Positions 1-7,117 of a stretch of 10,566 bases of DNA are shown here, one piece after another. Numbering within the stretch: the stretch's first letter is position 1; each line of letters opens with the position of its first letter. The notes under the pieces were generated by a model. That model saw nothing but the letters and a program-made list of their open reading frames with translations, did no database searches and had not been told where the DNA came from. The translations under genes were made by a program, and so were the position numbers. The DNA is from Bacteroidales bacterium. GTDB taxonomy: Bacteria; Bacteroidota; Bacteroidia; Bacteroidales; Bacteroidaceae. The stretch spans positions 1 through 10,566 of the forward strand of contig SFJN01000087.1 of assembly GCA_004555055.1 (NCBI GenBank), written 5' to 3'.

Positions 1-129
1 TTAAAGAATAGGAAGATACAAGCGAGAGGTTGAAAAGTGGCCAAGCATGAGAACACTTATTAAATGAATAAAGAACTAATTTATAGAACATCCCTATAAT
101 AAAAATATATACTTTAAACCATTCATACT
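1..129. other. AT-rich leader upstream of the ROK kinase, no gene seen
   Basis: All three + strand frames hit stops within the first few dozen bases, so no upstream coding sequence runs in. The stretch is strongly AT-rich close to the kinase start. TATACTTT at 108-115 weakly resembles a Bacteroidetes -7 box (TAnnTTTG), but it lacks the final G and has no convincing -33 TTTG partner. I do not call a promoter here. Confidence 0.5.
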
Positions 130-1092
130 ATGGAATTAGCAAATGAAAAGCCCTATGTAATCGGACTCGACATGGGCGGAACCAACTCTGTATTCGGAAT
201 TGTAGACCAGCGCGGTACCATCCTGGCACAGACCGCCATCAAGACGAAAGGCTATCCCGATGTGAACGACTATGTGGCTGCAGCGGTCGAAGCCCTTCAG
301 CCTGCACTCGACGTGGTAGGCGGCATCGAGAAGGTACGCGGTATGGGTATCGGTGCACCGAACGGAAACTACTATAACGGAACCATCGAATACGCTGCCA
401 ACCTGGAATGGGAAGGCGTGGTGCCCATTGGCGAACTCTTTGAGAAGGCGCTCGGAATCCCCACCCGCGTGACCAACGATGCCAATGCTGCTGCTATGGG
501 CGAGATGGCATACGGCGTTGCCAAAGGTATGAAGAACTGGATTATGATTACCCTCGGCACCGGTGTAGGTAGCGGTATCGTAGTGGACGGAAAGATTGTA
601 TACGGTTCTGACGGTTTTGCCGGAGAGCTTGGCCACTTCATGGTAGAGCCCAACGGACGTCCCTGCGGATGCGGACGCCGCGGATGCCTCGAGACCTACT
701 GCTCGGCTACCGGTGTGGCACGCACTGCACGCGAATTCCTCTCTAAGAGCACCGCTCCCAGCCCCCTCCGCGAGCTTGAACCCGAGTCCATCACCAGCTA
801 CGATGTCTTCCTCGCTGCCGAAAAGGGCGATTCCCTTGCCCTCGAAATCTTCGAATTCACCGGAGAAATGCTCGGACGGGCCTGCGCCAACTTCGCCACC
901 TTCAACAGCCCCGAAGCCTTCGTGTTCTTCGGCGGACTCTGCAAGGCCGGACACTACATCATGGATCCCATCAAGCGCGCATACGAAAAGAACATCCTCA
1001 ACATCTATGCCGGCAAGGCACAGCTCCTCGTAAGCTCTCTCAAGGGAAGCGAGGCTGCCGTACTCGGAGCATCGGCCATCGGATGGGAATAA
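130..1092 (+). CDS. ROK-family sugar kinase, probable glucokinase
   Basis: A 320-residue cytoplasmic kinase of the ROK family, expected to phosphorylate glucose or a related hexose or amino sugar with ATP. Visible motifs are the N-terminal phosphate-binding loop DMGGTNS (residues 14-20), TNDANA (115-120) with the likely catalytic base Asp117, the second nucleotide motif TLGTGVGSG (141-149), the sugar-binding GELGH (165-169), and the ROK zinc motif CGCGRRGCLE (179-188). His169, Cys179, Cys181 and Cys186 would be the zinc ligands. Length is normal for the family. An in-frame TAA at 115-117 lies just upstream, so ATG 130 is the natural start; no Shine-Dalgarno site is seen, as usual in Bacteroidetes. 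It looks monocistronic, closed by the hairpin at 1194-1230. Substrate cannot be read from sequence: glucokinase is most likely, but N-acetylmannosamine or fructose kinase is possible. Confidence 0.93.
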   Translation: MELANEKPYVIGLDMGGTNSVFGIVDQRGTILAQTAIKTKGYPDVNDYVAAAVEALQPALDVVGGIEKVRGMGIGAPNGNYYNGTIEYAANLEWEGVVPIGELFEKALGIPTRVTNDANAAAMGEMAYGVAKGMKNWIMITLGTGVGSGIVVDGKIVYGSDGFAGELGHFMVEPNGRPCGCGRRGCLETYCSATGVARTAREFLSKSTAPSPLRELEPESITSYDVFLAAEKGDSLALEIFEFTGEMLGRACANFATFNSPEAFVFFGGLCKAGHYIMDPIKRAYEKNILNIYAGKAQLLVSSLKGSEAAVLGASAIGWE

Positions 1093-1193
1093 CCTCATGC
1101 GGAACGGCATCTGCTGCAAGGAAAGAATAAGGAAGCCAACCCCAAAGATATCCACCATTGCCTGATGCCACACCGCTGAACAATATGGCATAC

Positions 1194-1230
1194 GCCGCAA
1201 TGTGACCGTTCTGTCACATTGCGGCTTTTT
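1194..1230 (+). terminator. Strong intrinsic terminator after the ROK kinase
   Basis: A perfect 13-bp inverted repeat, GCCGCAATGTGAC (1194-1206) and GTCACATTGCGGC (1213-1225), encloses a 6-nt loop and is followed directly by TTTTT (1226-1230). This is the cleanest Rho-independent terminator in the window. It lies about 100 bp after the kinase stop. There is no A-tract on the left side, so it should work mainly for + strand transcription. Confidence 0.92.
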
Positions 1231-1396
1231 CTGTGAGAGACACTGACCATGGGGAGTTTCTTCCGGATTTTGACAGGGATATGGAGGTGCCCATCAACCC
1301 ATATCGTCCTTTGCCGCACCCAAACCAAAGAAGAGATGCACAGCATTTCCATTCAAAAAGGAGAGAAACCATCGTCTGATTTCAAGATTGTGGAGC

Positions 1397-1412
1397 GAGT
1401 GTGCAATATTTT
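1397..1412 (+). repeat. 16-bp dispersed repeat, copy 1
   Basis: GAGTGTGCAATATTTT occurs here and again, exactly, at 1894-1909. Its core TGCAATATTT also occurs inverted at 1507-1516. Both full copies are followed shortly by CCG. Role unknown; possibly a protein-binding site or part of a dispersed intergenic element. Confidence 0.75.
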
Positions 1413-1414
1413 CC

Positions 1415-1433
1415 GACACCGATTTTCGGTGCC
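1415..1433. repeat. Small hairpin next to the 16-mer
   Basis: CACCGA (1417-1422) pairs with TCGGTG (1426-1431) around a 3-nt loop. Read on the minus strand, the stem extends to 8 bp with one G-U pair. No T-run follows, so it is not a convincing terminator. Confidence 0.45.
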
Positions 1434-1577
1434 TTTCAGCATCCAGACCCCCGCTGTTAAGGGGCTGAGAAGGGCCTCGGAAGCCACCACGACCTGCCTC
1501 GTCCCGAAATATTGCAAAATCGGGGAAATGGGGATTTTGGCGCATTTTCCGACCGGAAAACCGAAAACATCGGACTT

Positions 1578-1643
1578 CTTTGCCACAAAGCACGGATGTT
1601 TGCCATGAAAAGTACGGATGTTTTTGCCCTAAAGGTCCGATGT
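1578..1643 (+). repeat. Three degenerate 22-bp tandem repeats
   Basis: Three units of exactly 22 bp lie head to tail: 1578-1599, 1600-1621 and 1622-1643. Each follows the pattern TTGCC, then an A-rich stretch with AAAG or AAAAG, ending in (C/T)CGGATGT-like sequence. The terminal GATGT recurs at strict 22-bp spacing. An inverted copy of the unit end, AAAACATCGGAC, lies at 1564-1575 and matches GTCCGATGTTTT at 1635-1646. Units differ too much for a CRISPR array and have no distinct spacers. Function unknown. Confidence 0.7.
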
Positions 1644-1652
1644 TTTAGGGCA
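1625..1652. repeat. Inverted repeat overlapping the third 22-bp unit
   Basis: TGCCCTAAA (1625-1633) and TTTAGGGCA (1644-1652) form a perfect 9-bp stem with a 10-nt loop. The left arm lies inside the last 22-bp tandem unit and the right arm lies just after it. A short A-run follows on +, and T-rich sequence lies further on, so it could be a weak terminator on either strand, but neither tail is convincing. Confidence 0.5.
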
Positions 1653-1886
1653 CAAAATAAGCCTTTTTGCCTGCTTTTGCGGCTGTTTCAGGTACTTTTT
1701 GCCGCAAAAACCAATGAATTCAGCGGTTCTCTGCATACCAAGAACCGTGCAGTTTGACATTACAAGATGGCAAAACGCGCAATTTCCGACCAAATTCGGC
1801 TCTAAAAGGGACACGATGCCTTGTCAAAATTTTTGAAGGTTTACAGCCTCTCCGGCGGGTGTTTTAGGGGTTGGAAACGGCCAAAT

Positions 1887-1917
1887 CCGGAAGGAGTGTG
1901 CAATATTTTTCTTCCGG
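1887..1917. repeat. Inverted repeat enclosing the second 16-mer copy
   Basis: CCGGAAG (1887-1893) and CTTCCGG (1911-1917) form a 7-bp stem whose 17-nt loop is exactly the second copy of the 16-mer GAGTGTGCAATATTTT plus one T. The first copy at 1397-1412 lacks this flanking stem. The structure could expose the 16-mer in RNA, or the arrangement may be chance. Confidence 0.5.
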
Positions 1918-2090
1918 CCTTTTGGGCAATTGTGTGGGATGAACGATGCAAACCAATCCATACGGAAAAGGAGGGGCATACTGCAAGCTCACCCGTGCCC
2001 AAACCTCACCGCAAAGGACCATATGACTACAATCCGCAAAGGAAATGCAGTTTTTCATCCCGCGAAAGCCCTAAAATCGGCGAAAATCAC

Positions 2091-2098
2091 TAAATTTG
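2091..2098 (+). promoter_or_regulatory. Candidate Bacteroidetes -7 box for nadC
   Basis: TAAATTTG fits the Bacteroidetes -7 consensus TAnnTTTG exactly. I see no clear TTTG or TTG at the expected -33 position, so support is partial. If used, the transcript would start near 2105 and carry a leader of about 100 nt before the nadC ATG. Confidence 0.4.
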
Positions 2099-2202
2099 CC
2101 AAACATTATGCCTACATGCCTGAATATCCGGCAAACGGCAACCGCAACACCTACCATTCTGATACCCAAAAACCTACACTACACAACATAACACATCACA
2201 TT

Positions 2203-3054
2203 ATGTATACCGTAGACCAACTCAACGAGCAACTCATCGAACTTGCATTTTCTGAAGACATCGGCGACGGCGACCACACCACCCTGTGTTGCATCCCCGA
2301 AGACGCCATGGGACAGAGCCGCCTGCTCATCAAGGAAGAAGGCATCCTTGCCGGCGTACGCGTAGCCCGCGAGGTATTCCGCGAGTTCGACCCCACACTG
2401 CAAATGGAAGTCTTCATCGAAGACGGCGCACACGTGAAACCCGGCGATGTGGCATTCATCGTCAGCGGCAAGGTACAGAGCCTGCTCCAGACCGAACGTC
2501 TGATGCTCAACATCATGCAGCGCATGAGCGGAATTGCCACCATGACACACCGCTACCAGCAGGCGCTTGTCGATGCCGGCACCAAAACCCGCGTGCTTGA
2601 TACACGCAAGACGACCCCCGGCATGCGTATGCTCGAAAAGGAAGCGGTGAAAATCGGCGGAGGAACCAACCACCGCATCGGACTCTTCGACATGATTCTC
2701 CTCAAGGACAACCACATCGACTTCTGCGGAGGCATCCACAATGCCGTCACACGGGCCAAGGCTTACTGCAAGGCCAAAGGTAAGGACCTGAAGATTGAAG
2801 TGGAAGTGCGCAACTTCAAGGAGCTGGACGAAGCCCTTGCCGAACAGCCCGACCGCATCATGTTCGACAACTTTACCCCCGAAGATACACGGAAGGCTGT
2901 GGAAATCGTGGCAGGACGCTGCGAGACGGAGTCGAGCGGCGGCATTACCTTCGACACCATGATACCATATGCCCAGGCTGGAGTGGACTTCATTTCATTC
3001 GGAGCCCTCACCCACTCCGTCAAGGGACTCGACATGTCGTTCAAGGCCGTATAG
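2203..3054 (+). CDS. nadC: Nicotinate-nucleotide pyrophosphorylase (quinolinate phosphoribosyltransferase)
   Basis: A 283-residue cytoplasmic enzyme that converts quinolinate and PRPP to nicotinate mononucleotide, CO2 and pyrophosphate in de novo NAD synthesis. The N-terminal alpha/beta domain contains SEDIGDGDHTT (17-27). The barrel carries ERLMLNIMQRMSGIAT (98-113), TRKTTPGMR (134-142), KIGGGTNHRIG (150-160) and LLKDNH (166-171), then ESSGGIT (243-249) and DFISFGALTHS (262-272). These match the family's substrate-binding Arg/Lys/His positions (R135, K136, H157, R158, K168). The frame is open back to 1930, but the additional 91 residues show no conserved sequence and lie in repeat-rich DNA; the family begins at MYTVDQL, so ATG 2203 is chosen. 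nadA and nadB are not in this window. The peptidase gene follows after 42 bp. Confidence 0.95.
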   Translation: MYTVDQLNEQLIELAFSEDIGDGDHTTLCCIPEDAMGQSRLLIKEEGILAGVRVAREVFREFDPTLQMEVFIEDGAHVKPGDVAFIVSGKVQSLLQTERLMLNIMQRMSGIATMTHRYQQALVDAGTKTRVLDTRKTTPGMRMLEKEAVKIGGGTNHRIGLFDMILLKDNHIDFCGGIHNAVTRAKAYCKAKGKDLKIEVEVRNFKELDEALAEQPDRIMFDNFTPEDTRKAVEIVAGRCETESSGGITFDTMIPYAQAGVDFISFGALTHSVKGLDMSFKAV

Positions 3055-3096
3055 CCTCCATATAAATACCTCAGAACACACCCCGCAAATCAGAAA

Positions 3097-4743
3097 ATGA
3101 AAAGAATCCTACTCTGCCTCTTCGCATTGGCAGCCATCAGCGCTTCGGCCTGCACCAATTTCCTGGTAGGCAAGAAGGCATCGAAAACCGGAGCCACCTT
3201 CATCTCGTACAACATGGACAGCTACGGCATGTACGGCAAGCTCGTCTACTACCCTGCCGGAAAGCACGCTCCCGGCGAAGTGCGCCGCATCGTCGACGGT
3301 GACACCTACCACTACCTCCGCGACATCCCCGAAGCACCCGAAACCTACGCCGTGATGGGACTGATGAACGAGTTCCAGCTTTCCATCATGGAAACCACCT
3401 TCGGCGGACGTCCCGAACTGACGGCAAAGAACCCTGAAGGCGGCATCGACTACCCCTCGCTCATGGCCCTCGGACTGCAACGTGCCAAGACCGCACGCGA
3501 GGCTATCCGCGTAATGACCGACCTCGTCGACAAATACGGATACAGCGGAAGCGGAGAAAGCTTCAGCGTGGCCGACCCCAACGAAATCTGGATTCTCGAA
3601 ATGATTGGCAAAGGCGACGAAAAGAAGGGGGCGGTATGGGTTGCCGTACGCATTCCCGACGACTGCATTGCCGCACACGCCAACCAAAGCCGCATCCACA
3701 CCTTCGACATGAAGGACAAGGAAAACGTAATGTATGCCAAGGACGTGGTGAAGTTCGCACGCGAAAAGGGATACTTCAACGGCAAGGACAGCGAATTCTC
3801 CTTCTGCGATGCCTACAGCCCTGCCGACTTCGGCAGCCAGCGCTTCTGCGATGCCCGCGTATGGAGCTTCTTCAACCGCTTCGTCGACGGCATGGACCGC
3901 TATCTCGACTTCGTCGACGGCAAGCACATCGGAAAGTCTGAGGTGATGCCCCTCTACTTCAAGCCTAACCGCCTGCTTGACCTCAGCGACGTCATCGCTG
4001 CCAACCAGGACCACTACGAGGGTACACCCTTCGACTTCACCGGCGAGGTGAACAGCGGCGTCTATACAAGCGCCTATCTCCCCAGTCCCCTCACCTACGA
4101 ACACGAAGGCAAGACCTACTTCAACGAGCGTCCCATTGCCACACAGCAAAGTGCCTGCACCTTTGTAGCACAAATGCGAAGCTGGCTCCCCGACGCCATC
4201 GGAGGCGTGCTCTGGTTCGGAAACGACGAACCCAACATGGTGGCATACACCCCCGTCTATTGCTGCGCAAACCGTGTGCCGGAATGCTATGCCGAAGAAA
4301 CGGCAAACGACCACACCTTCTCCTGGAAATCCGCATTCTGGGTCTGCAACTGGGTGGCCAACATGACCTATCCGCGCTACGCACAGCTCTTCCCCGCTGT
4401 GAAGGCCGTACGCGACGAACTCCAGCAGCAGTACATCAACGAACAGGCAAGCATTGATGCACGCGCTGCCGAACTGCTGAAGCACAACTCCGCAGACTGT
4501 CACAAATTCCTCACCGACTACACCGTGAACACCGCACAAAGCATGCTCGCACGCTGGAAGGAACTGGGCGAATACCTCATCGTGAAGTTTAACGACCAGG
4601 TGGTGAAAAAGGAAAAGGACGGACGTTTCGAACTCACGGAAGACGGCATCTGCGTAGCACCTGAACGCCCCGGATTCCCCGAACAATACCGTAAGACCAT
4701 CGTACGGAACACCGGCAGCAAATACGAATATCCCAAGGAGTGA
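3097..4743 (+). CDS. Exported C69-family dipeptidase (Ntn hydrolase)
   Basis: A 548-residue peptidase of family C69 (Lactobacillus PepD-like), expected to cleave dipeptides or short peptides outside the cytoplasm. Residues 1-18 form a signal peptide (MKR, then a hydrophobic run, ending SASA). Cys19 in ACTNFLVGKKAS follows immediately and is the expected N-terminal nucleophile exposed by cleavage. Family motifs are NMD (39-41), MNEFQ with ETTFGGR (90-105), GESFSVADPNEIW (153-165), GAVWVAVRIPDDC (178-190) and HANQSR (194-199). Length is normal for Bacteroidales members. The gap of 42 bp after nadC has no terminator, so the two genes are probably co-transcribed, although no functional link is obvious. 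A lipoprotein reading is possible because the Cys follows the signal, but ASA-C is a poor lipobox without Leu at -3. Confidence 0.9.
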   Translation: MKRILLCLFALAAISASACTNFLVGKKASKTGATFISYNMDSYGMYGKLVYYPAGKHAPGEVRRIVDGDTYHYLRDIPEAPETYAVMGLMNEFQLSIMETTFGGRPELTAKNPEGGIDYPSLMALGLQRAKTAREAIRVMTDLVDKYGYSGSGESFSVADPNEIWILEMIGKGDEKKGAVWVAVRIPDDCIAAHANQSRIHTFDMKDKENVMYAKDVVKFAREKGYFNGKDSEFSFCDAYSPADFGSQRFCDARVWSFFNRFVDGMDRYLDFVDGKHIGKSEVMPLYFKPNRLLDLSDVIAANQDHYEGTPFDFTGEVNSGVYTSAYLPSPLTYEHEGKTYFNERPIATQQSACTFVAQMRSWLPDAIGGVLWFGNDEPNMVAYTPVYCCANRVPECYAEETANDHTFSWKSAFWVCNWVANMTYPRYAQLFPAVKAVRDELQQQYINEQASIDARAAELLKHNSADCHKFLTDYTVNTAQSMLARWKELGEYLIVKFNDQVVKKEKDGRFELTEDGICVAPERPGFPEQYRKTIVRNTGSKYEYPKE

Positions 4744-4837
4744 GTCTTCCTTTGCCCGCATCGCCGGCATTGAATGTTGCATAAGCGCATTCCACACAAA
4801 AGGAAAGCAGACACAACGACACACACCATACAAACCA

Positions 4838-4890
4838 TGCAGCTTCAAGGAGGGAACTCTCGGAAACCTTCCTTGAAGCCTTGCATTTTT
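4838..4890 (+). terminator. Intrinsic terminator of the nadC-peptidase unit
   Basis: GCTTCAAGG (4842-4850) pairs with CCTTGAAGC (4871-4879); four further inner pairs including one G-U extend the stem to 13 bp around a 12-nt loop. TGCA at 4838-4841 can also pair with TGCA at 4882-4885 across a 2-nt bulge. TTTTT follows at 4886-4890. It begins about 95 bp after the peptidase stop and separates this unit from relA. Confidence 0.78.
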
Positions 4891-4953
4891 AATAATAACA
4901 TGCCTTTGTAATAACAACATGGGCATCTGTATGTTCCACAAAAGAATTGACTT

Positions 4954-6978
4954 ATGGCAGAGATTGATGCAAGAAACATCCTTGACCGTGGACTCGTAGC
5001 AGCCTTCGGACTTGATGAGACAGAACTGGTACAAGCCTCCATGGAACTGGCGAACGAAGAAATCGGGCTGAAGGACTGGCAACCCTCGGCCGACGACATC
5101 CTGGCATTCCAGCGCGTGCACTACCTTGAAACGATGAACGAGGAGACAATGAAGACGGAAAACTTCAGAAACCTGCTCGTGGGACAAGCCGCCGACATGC
5201 GCGTCATACTCATACTCATTGCCCTCAACGTGATTATGCTACGACGCGTGAAGGACACTGCCGCCGTGGCCGAACAGCAGCACCTCTCCGTCCTTGCCGC
5301 AAACGTCTATGCGCCGCTGGCACACAAACTCGGACTCTACCGCATGAAGTCCGAACTGGAGGACCTTTCGCTCAAATACCTTGAACATGACGCCTATTAC
5401 ATGATCAAGGAAAACCTCAATGCCACCAAAAAGAGCCGCGACGCATACATCGAACGCTTTCTCGCACCTATAAGGGAGAAACTCGACGCTTCCGGACTGA
5501 AATACCATATGAAGGGCCGCACAAAGAGTATACACTCCATCTGGCAGAAAATGAAAAAGCAGAAATGCGGATTCAACGGTGTCTACGACCTCTTTGCCAT
5601 ACGCATCATCCTCGACTCCAAGCCCAAAAACGAAGTGGGCGACTGCTGGAAGGTGTTCTCACTCATCACCGACATGTACGAGTCGAACCTCAAGCGCCTG
5701 CGCGACTGGGTGACTGTACCGAAAAGCAACGGATACGAAAGCCTGCACATCACCGTGCTCGGACCCGAAGACAAATGGGTGGAAGTGCAGATACGTACCG
5801 AACGCATGGACGAAGTGGCAGAACACGGACTGGCGGCACACTGGCGCTACAAAGGCATCAAGAGCAGCGCCGACGGAGTCGACACCTGGCTCGCCGGCAT
5901 ACGCTCCGCACTCGAATCGGGCGAGGACCCACAACTCTCCAAGGAAGCCCTGCACGAAACCGCCATCTATGTCTTCACACCCAAAGGCGACCTCTACAAA
6001 CTCCCGGCAGGAGCCACCCTGCTCGATTTTGCCTACAGCATCCACACCGGAGTGGGAAACAAATGCGTAGGCGGAATCGTCAACGGGAAAAACGTGCCCA
6101 TACGCCAGGTGCTTGAAAGCGGACAGAAGGTGGAGGTGCTGACATCTGCCAAGCAACAGCCCAGCGGAGACTGGCTCAACATCGTCGTCTCGAGCCATGC
6201 CCGAAGCAAAATCCGCCAGAGCCTCAAGGAAATGCAGAACCGCGAATCGGCCATGGGACGCGAAATGCTCGAGCGGAAACTGCGAAACCGCAAGCTCGAA
6301 TGGGACGAAACCGTCATCAACATCCTCATCAAGAAGCTTGGATACAAAGAAGCTGCCGACTTCTTCCGCGACATCGTTGACGAGAAAATCGAAACCAACA
6401 CCCTGGTCGACAACTACATCGAACTGCAGAAATTCGAACTCGGACAGGGAGAACGTGCAGCCACGGTCTCTGCCGAAAACTTCAGCATGGACAGCATGGT
6501 GGCGCAGAACGCCTCACAACGCTCCGGGTCGGACGACGTCCTCGTCATCGACGAAAACCTGAAGGGCATCGAATTCTGCATGGCCAAATGCTGCTCACCG
6601 GTCTTCGGAGACACCGTCTTCGGATTCGTCACCACAGGAGGAGGCATCAAAATCCACCGCGACAACTGTCCGAACGCTCCCGAACTCATCGAGCGCTTCC
6701 CCTACCGCATCGTCAGGGCACGCTGGGCAACCCGGAACAGCAAGAACACCTTCCCCGCCGTCATCCACGTCATCGGCAACGACGACCTCGGCATCGTCAA
6801 CAACCTCACCTCCATCATCTCCAAGGACCAGCACATCATGCTTCGCAATATTAATATTGAAAGCCGCGACGGACTCTTCTACGGAGAACTCACCGTACTC
6901 ATCGAGGACAACCTCCAGCTACGCCTCCTCATCCGAAAGCTACAGACCGTAAGGGGAGTGAAAGCCGTCAGCCGATAA
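4954..6978 (+). CDS. relA: RelA-type (p)ppGpp synthetase with degenerate hydrolase domain
   Basis: A 674-residue stringent-response enzyme that transfers pyrophosphate from ATP to GDP/GTP. Domains in order: a reduced pseudo-HD region (about 1-135), synthetase (about 185-300) with GRTKSIHSIW (188-197), Asp212 in YDLFAIRII, NGYESLH (259-265) and catalytic Glu277 in VEVQIRT; TGS (about 336-396) with IYVFTPKGDLYKLP; a helical linker; a Cys motif CMAKCCSP (542-549) with HRDNC (568-572); and a C-terminal ACT domain (about 600-674). The hydrolase HD motif is absent and the usual DRLHNMR is replaced by LNVIMLR (91-97), so hydrolysis is unlikely. The synthetase carries RLRD (248-251), closer to the RxKD of bifunctional Rel than to ExDD of E. 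coli RelA. A TGA at 4948-4950 blocks any longer start. It is shorter at the N-terminus than typical RelA, by my estimate about 60 residues. Confidence 0.92.
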   Translation: MAEIDARNILDRGLVAAFGLDETELVQASMELANEEIGLKDWQPSADDILAFQRVHYLETMNEETMKTENFRNLLVGQAADMRVILILIALNVIMLRRVKDTAAVAEQQHLSVLAANVYAPLAHKLGLYRMKSELEDLSLKYLEHDAYYMIKENLNATKKSRDAYIERFLAPIREKLDASGLKYHMKGRTKSIHSIWQKMKKQKCGFNGVYDLFAIRIILDSKPKNEVGDCWKVFSLITDMYESNLKRLRDWVTVPKSNGYESLHITVLGPEDKWVEVQIRTERMDEVAEHGLAAHWRYKGIKSSADGVDTWLAGIRSALESGEDPQLSKEALHETAIYVFTPKGDLYKLPAGATLLDFAYSIHTGVGNKCVGGIVNGKNVPIRQVLESGQKVEVLTSAKQQPSGDWLNIVVSSHARSKIRQSLKEMQNRESAMGREMLERKLRNRKLEWDETVINILIKKLGYKEAADFFRDIVDEKIETNTLVDNYIELQKFELGQGERAATVSAENFSMDSMVAQNASQRSGSDDVLVIDENLKGIEFCMAKCCSPVFGDTVFGFVTTGGGIKIHRDNCPNAPELIERFPYRIVRARWATRNSKNTFPAVIHVIGNDDLGIVNNLTSIISKDQHIMLRNINIESRDGLFYGELTVLIEDNLQLRLLIRKLQTVRGVKAVSR

Positions 6979-6993
6979 AAACCCTCCAAAAGC

Positions 6994-7038
6994 CTGTATG
7001 TAGCCGTTTTGGCAACTCCAAAACGCATCCGCATACAG
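6994..7038. terminator. Two-tier hairpin after relA, possible terminator
   Basis: The inner stem is CGTTTTGG (7005-7012) with CCAAAACG (7018-7025) around a 5-nt loop. The outer stem is CTGTATG (6994-7000) with CATACAG (7032-7038), separated by an unpaired internal loop. It starts 15 bp after the relA stop. No immediate T-run follows (the next T4 is about 10 bp on), so it may be an mRNA 3' stabiliser or a weak terminator. Confidence 0.55.
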
Positions 7039-7117
7039 TCAGGTGCAATTTTCCGCCCCTTTTCCACGTTTTTTTGTGGCAAAAAAAAACACAGATTCGC
7101 AAAAAACGGGGGAAACA

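Larger units (their letters stand above)
1231..2202. other. Non-coding, repeat-rich spacer of about 1 kb
   Basis: No convincing gene is present. The open frames here (for example 1249-1608, 1512-1757 and 1821-2093 on +, and 1294-1593 on -) overlap each other on both strands. They lack the C-ending codon bias of the neighbouring genes, contain no recognisable domain, and run through the repeats. The stretch contains a 22-bp tandem repeat (1578-1643), a 16-mer present twice (1397-1412 and 1894-1909), several short hairpins and a candidate nadC promoter (2091-2098). An untranslated RNA is possible but cannot be shown from this sequence alone. Confidence 0.7.

Noticed and set aside
136..1200. Long antisense ORF of 354 codons over the ROK kinase
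   Set aside because: It is codon-aligned with the kinase and is open because the sense gene avoids TTA, CTA and TCA. It shows no recognisable domain, and the sense protein has all ROK motifs.
1249..1608. 119-codon ORF in the spacer, with overlapping ORFs 1294-1593 and 1353-1586 on the other strand
   Set aside because: Overlapping open frames on both strands, no core-gene codon bias, no domain, and they cover repeats and hairpins. Most likely non-coding.
1578..1643. CRISPR array
   Set aside because: The units are directly adjacent, degenerate and have no unique spacers; no cas genes are in the window.
1930..2202. N-terminal extension of nadC by 91 residues
   Set aside because: The frame is open, but NadC proteins begin at about MYTVDQL. 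The extension is low in recognisable structure and lies in the repeat-rich spacer and across the candidate promoter.
2099..2202. Riboswitch in the nadC leader
   Set aside because: The presumed leader of about 100 nt is AT/CA-rich with only very short pairings, and I recognise no known NAD or quinolinate-responsive motif.
3109..5187. Antisense ORF of 692 codons spanning the peptidase, the terminator and the start of relA
   Set aside because: Same codon-bias artefact; the peptidase and relA happen to be in the same register. It crosses an intrinsic terminator and its composition (Val-, His-, Ala-rich) is that of a shadow frame.
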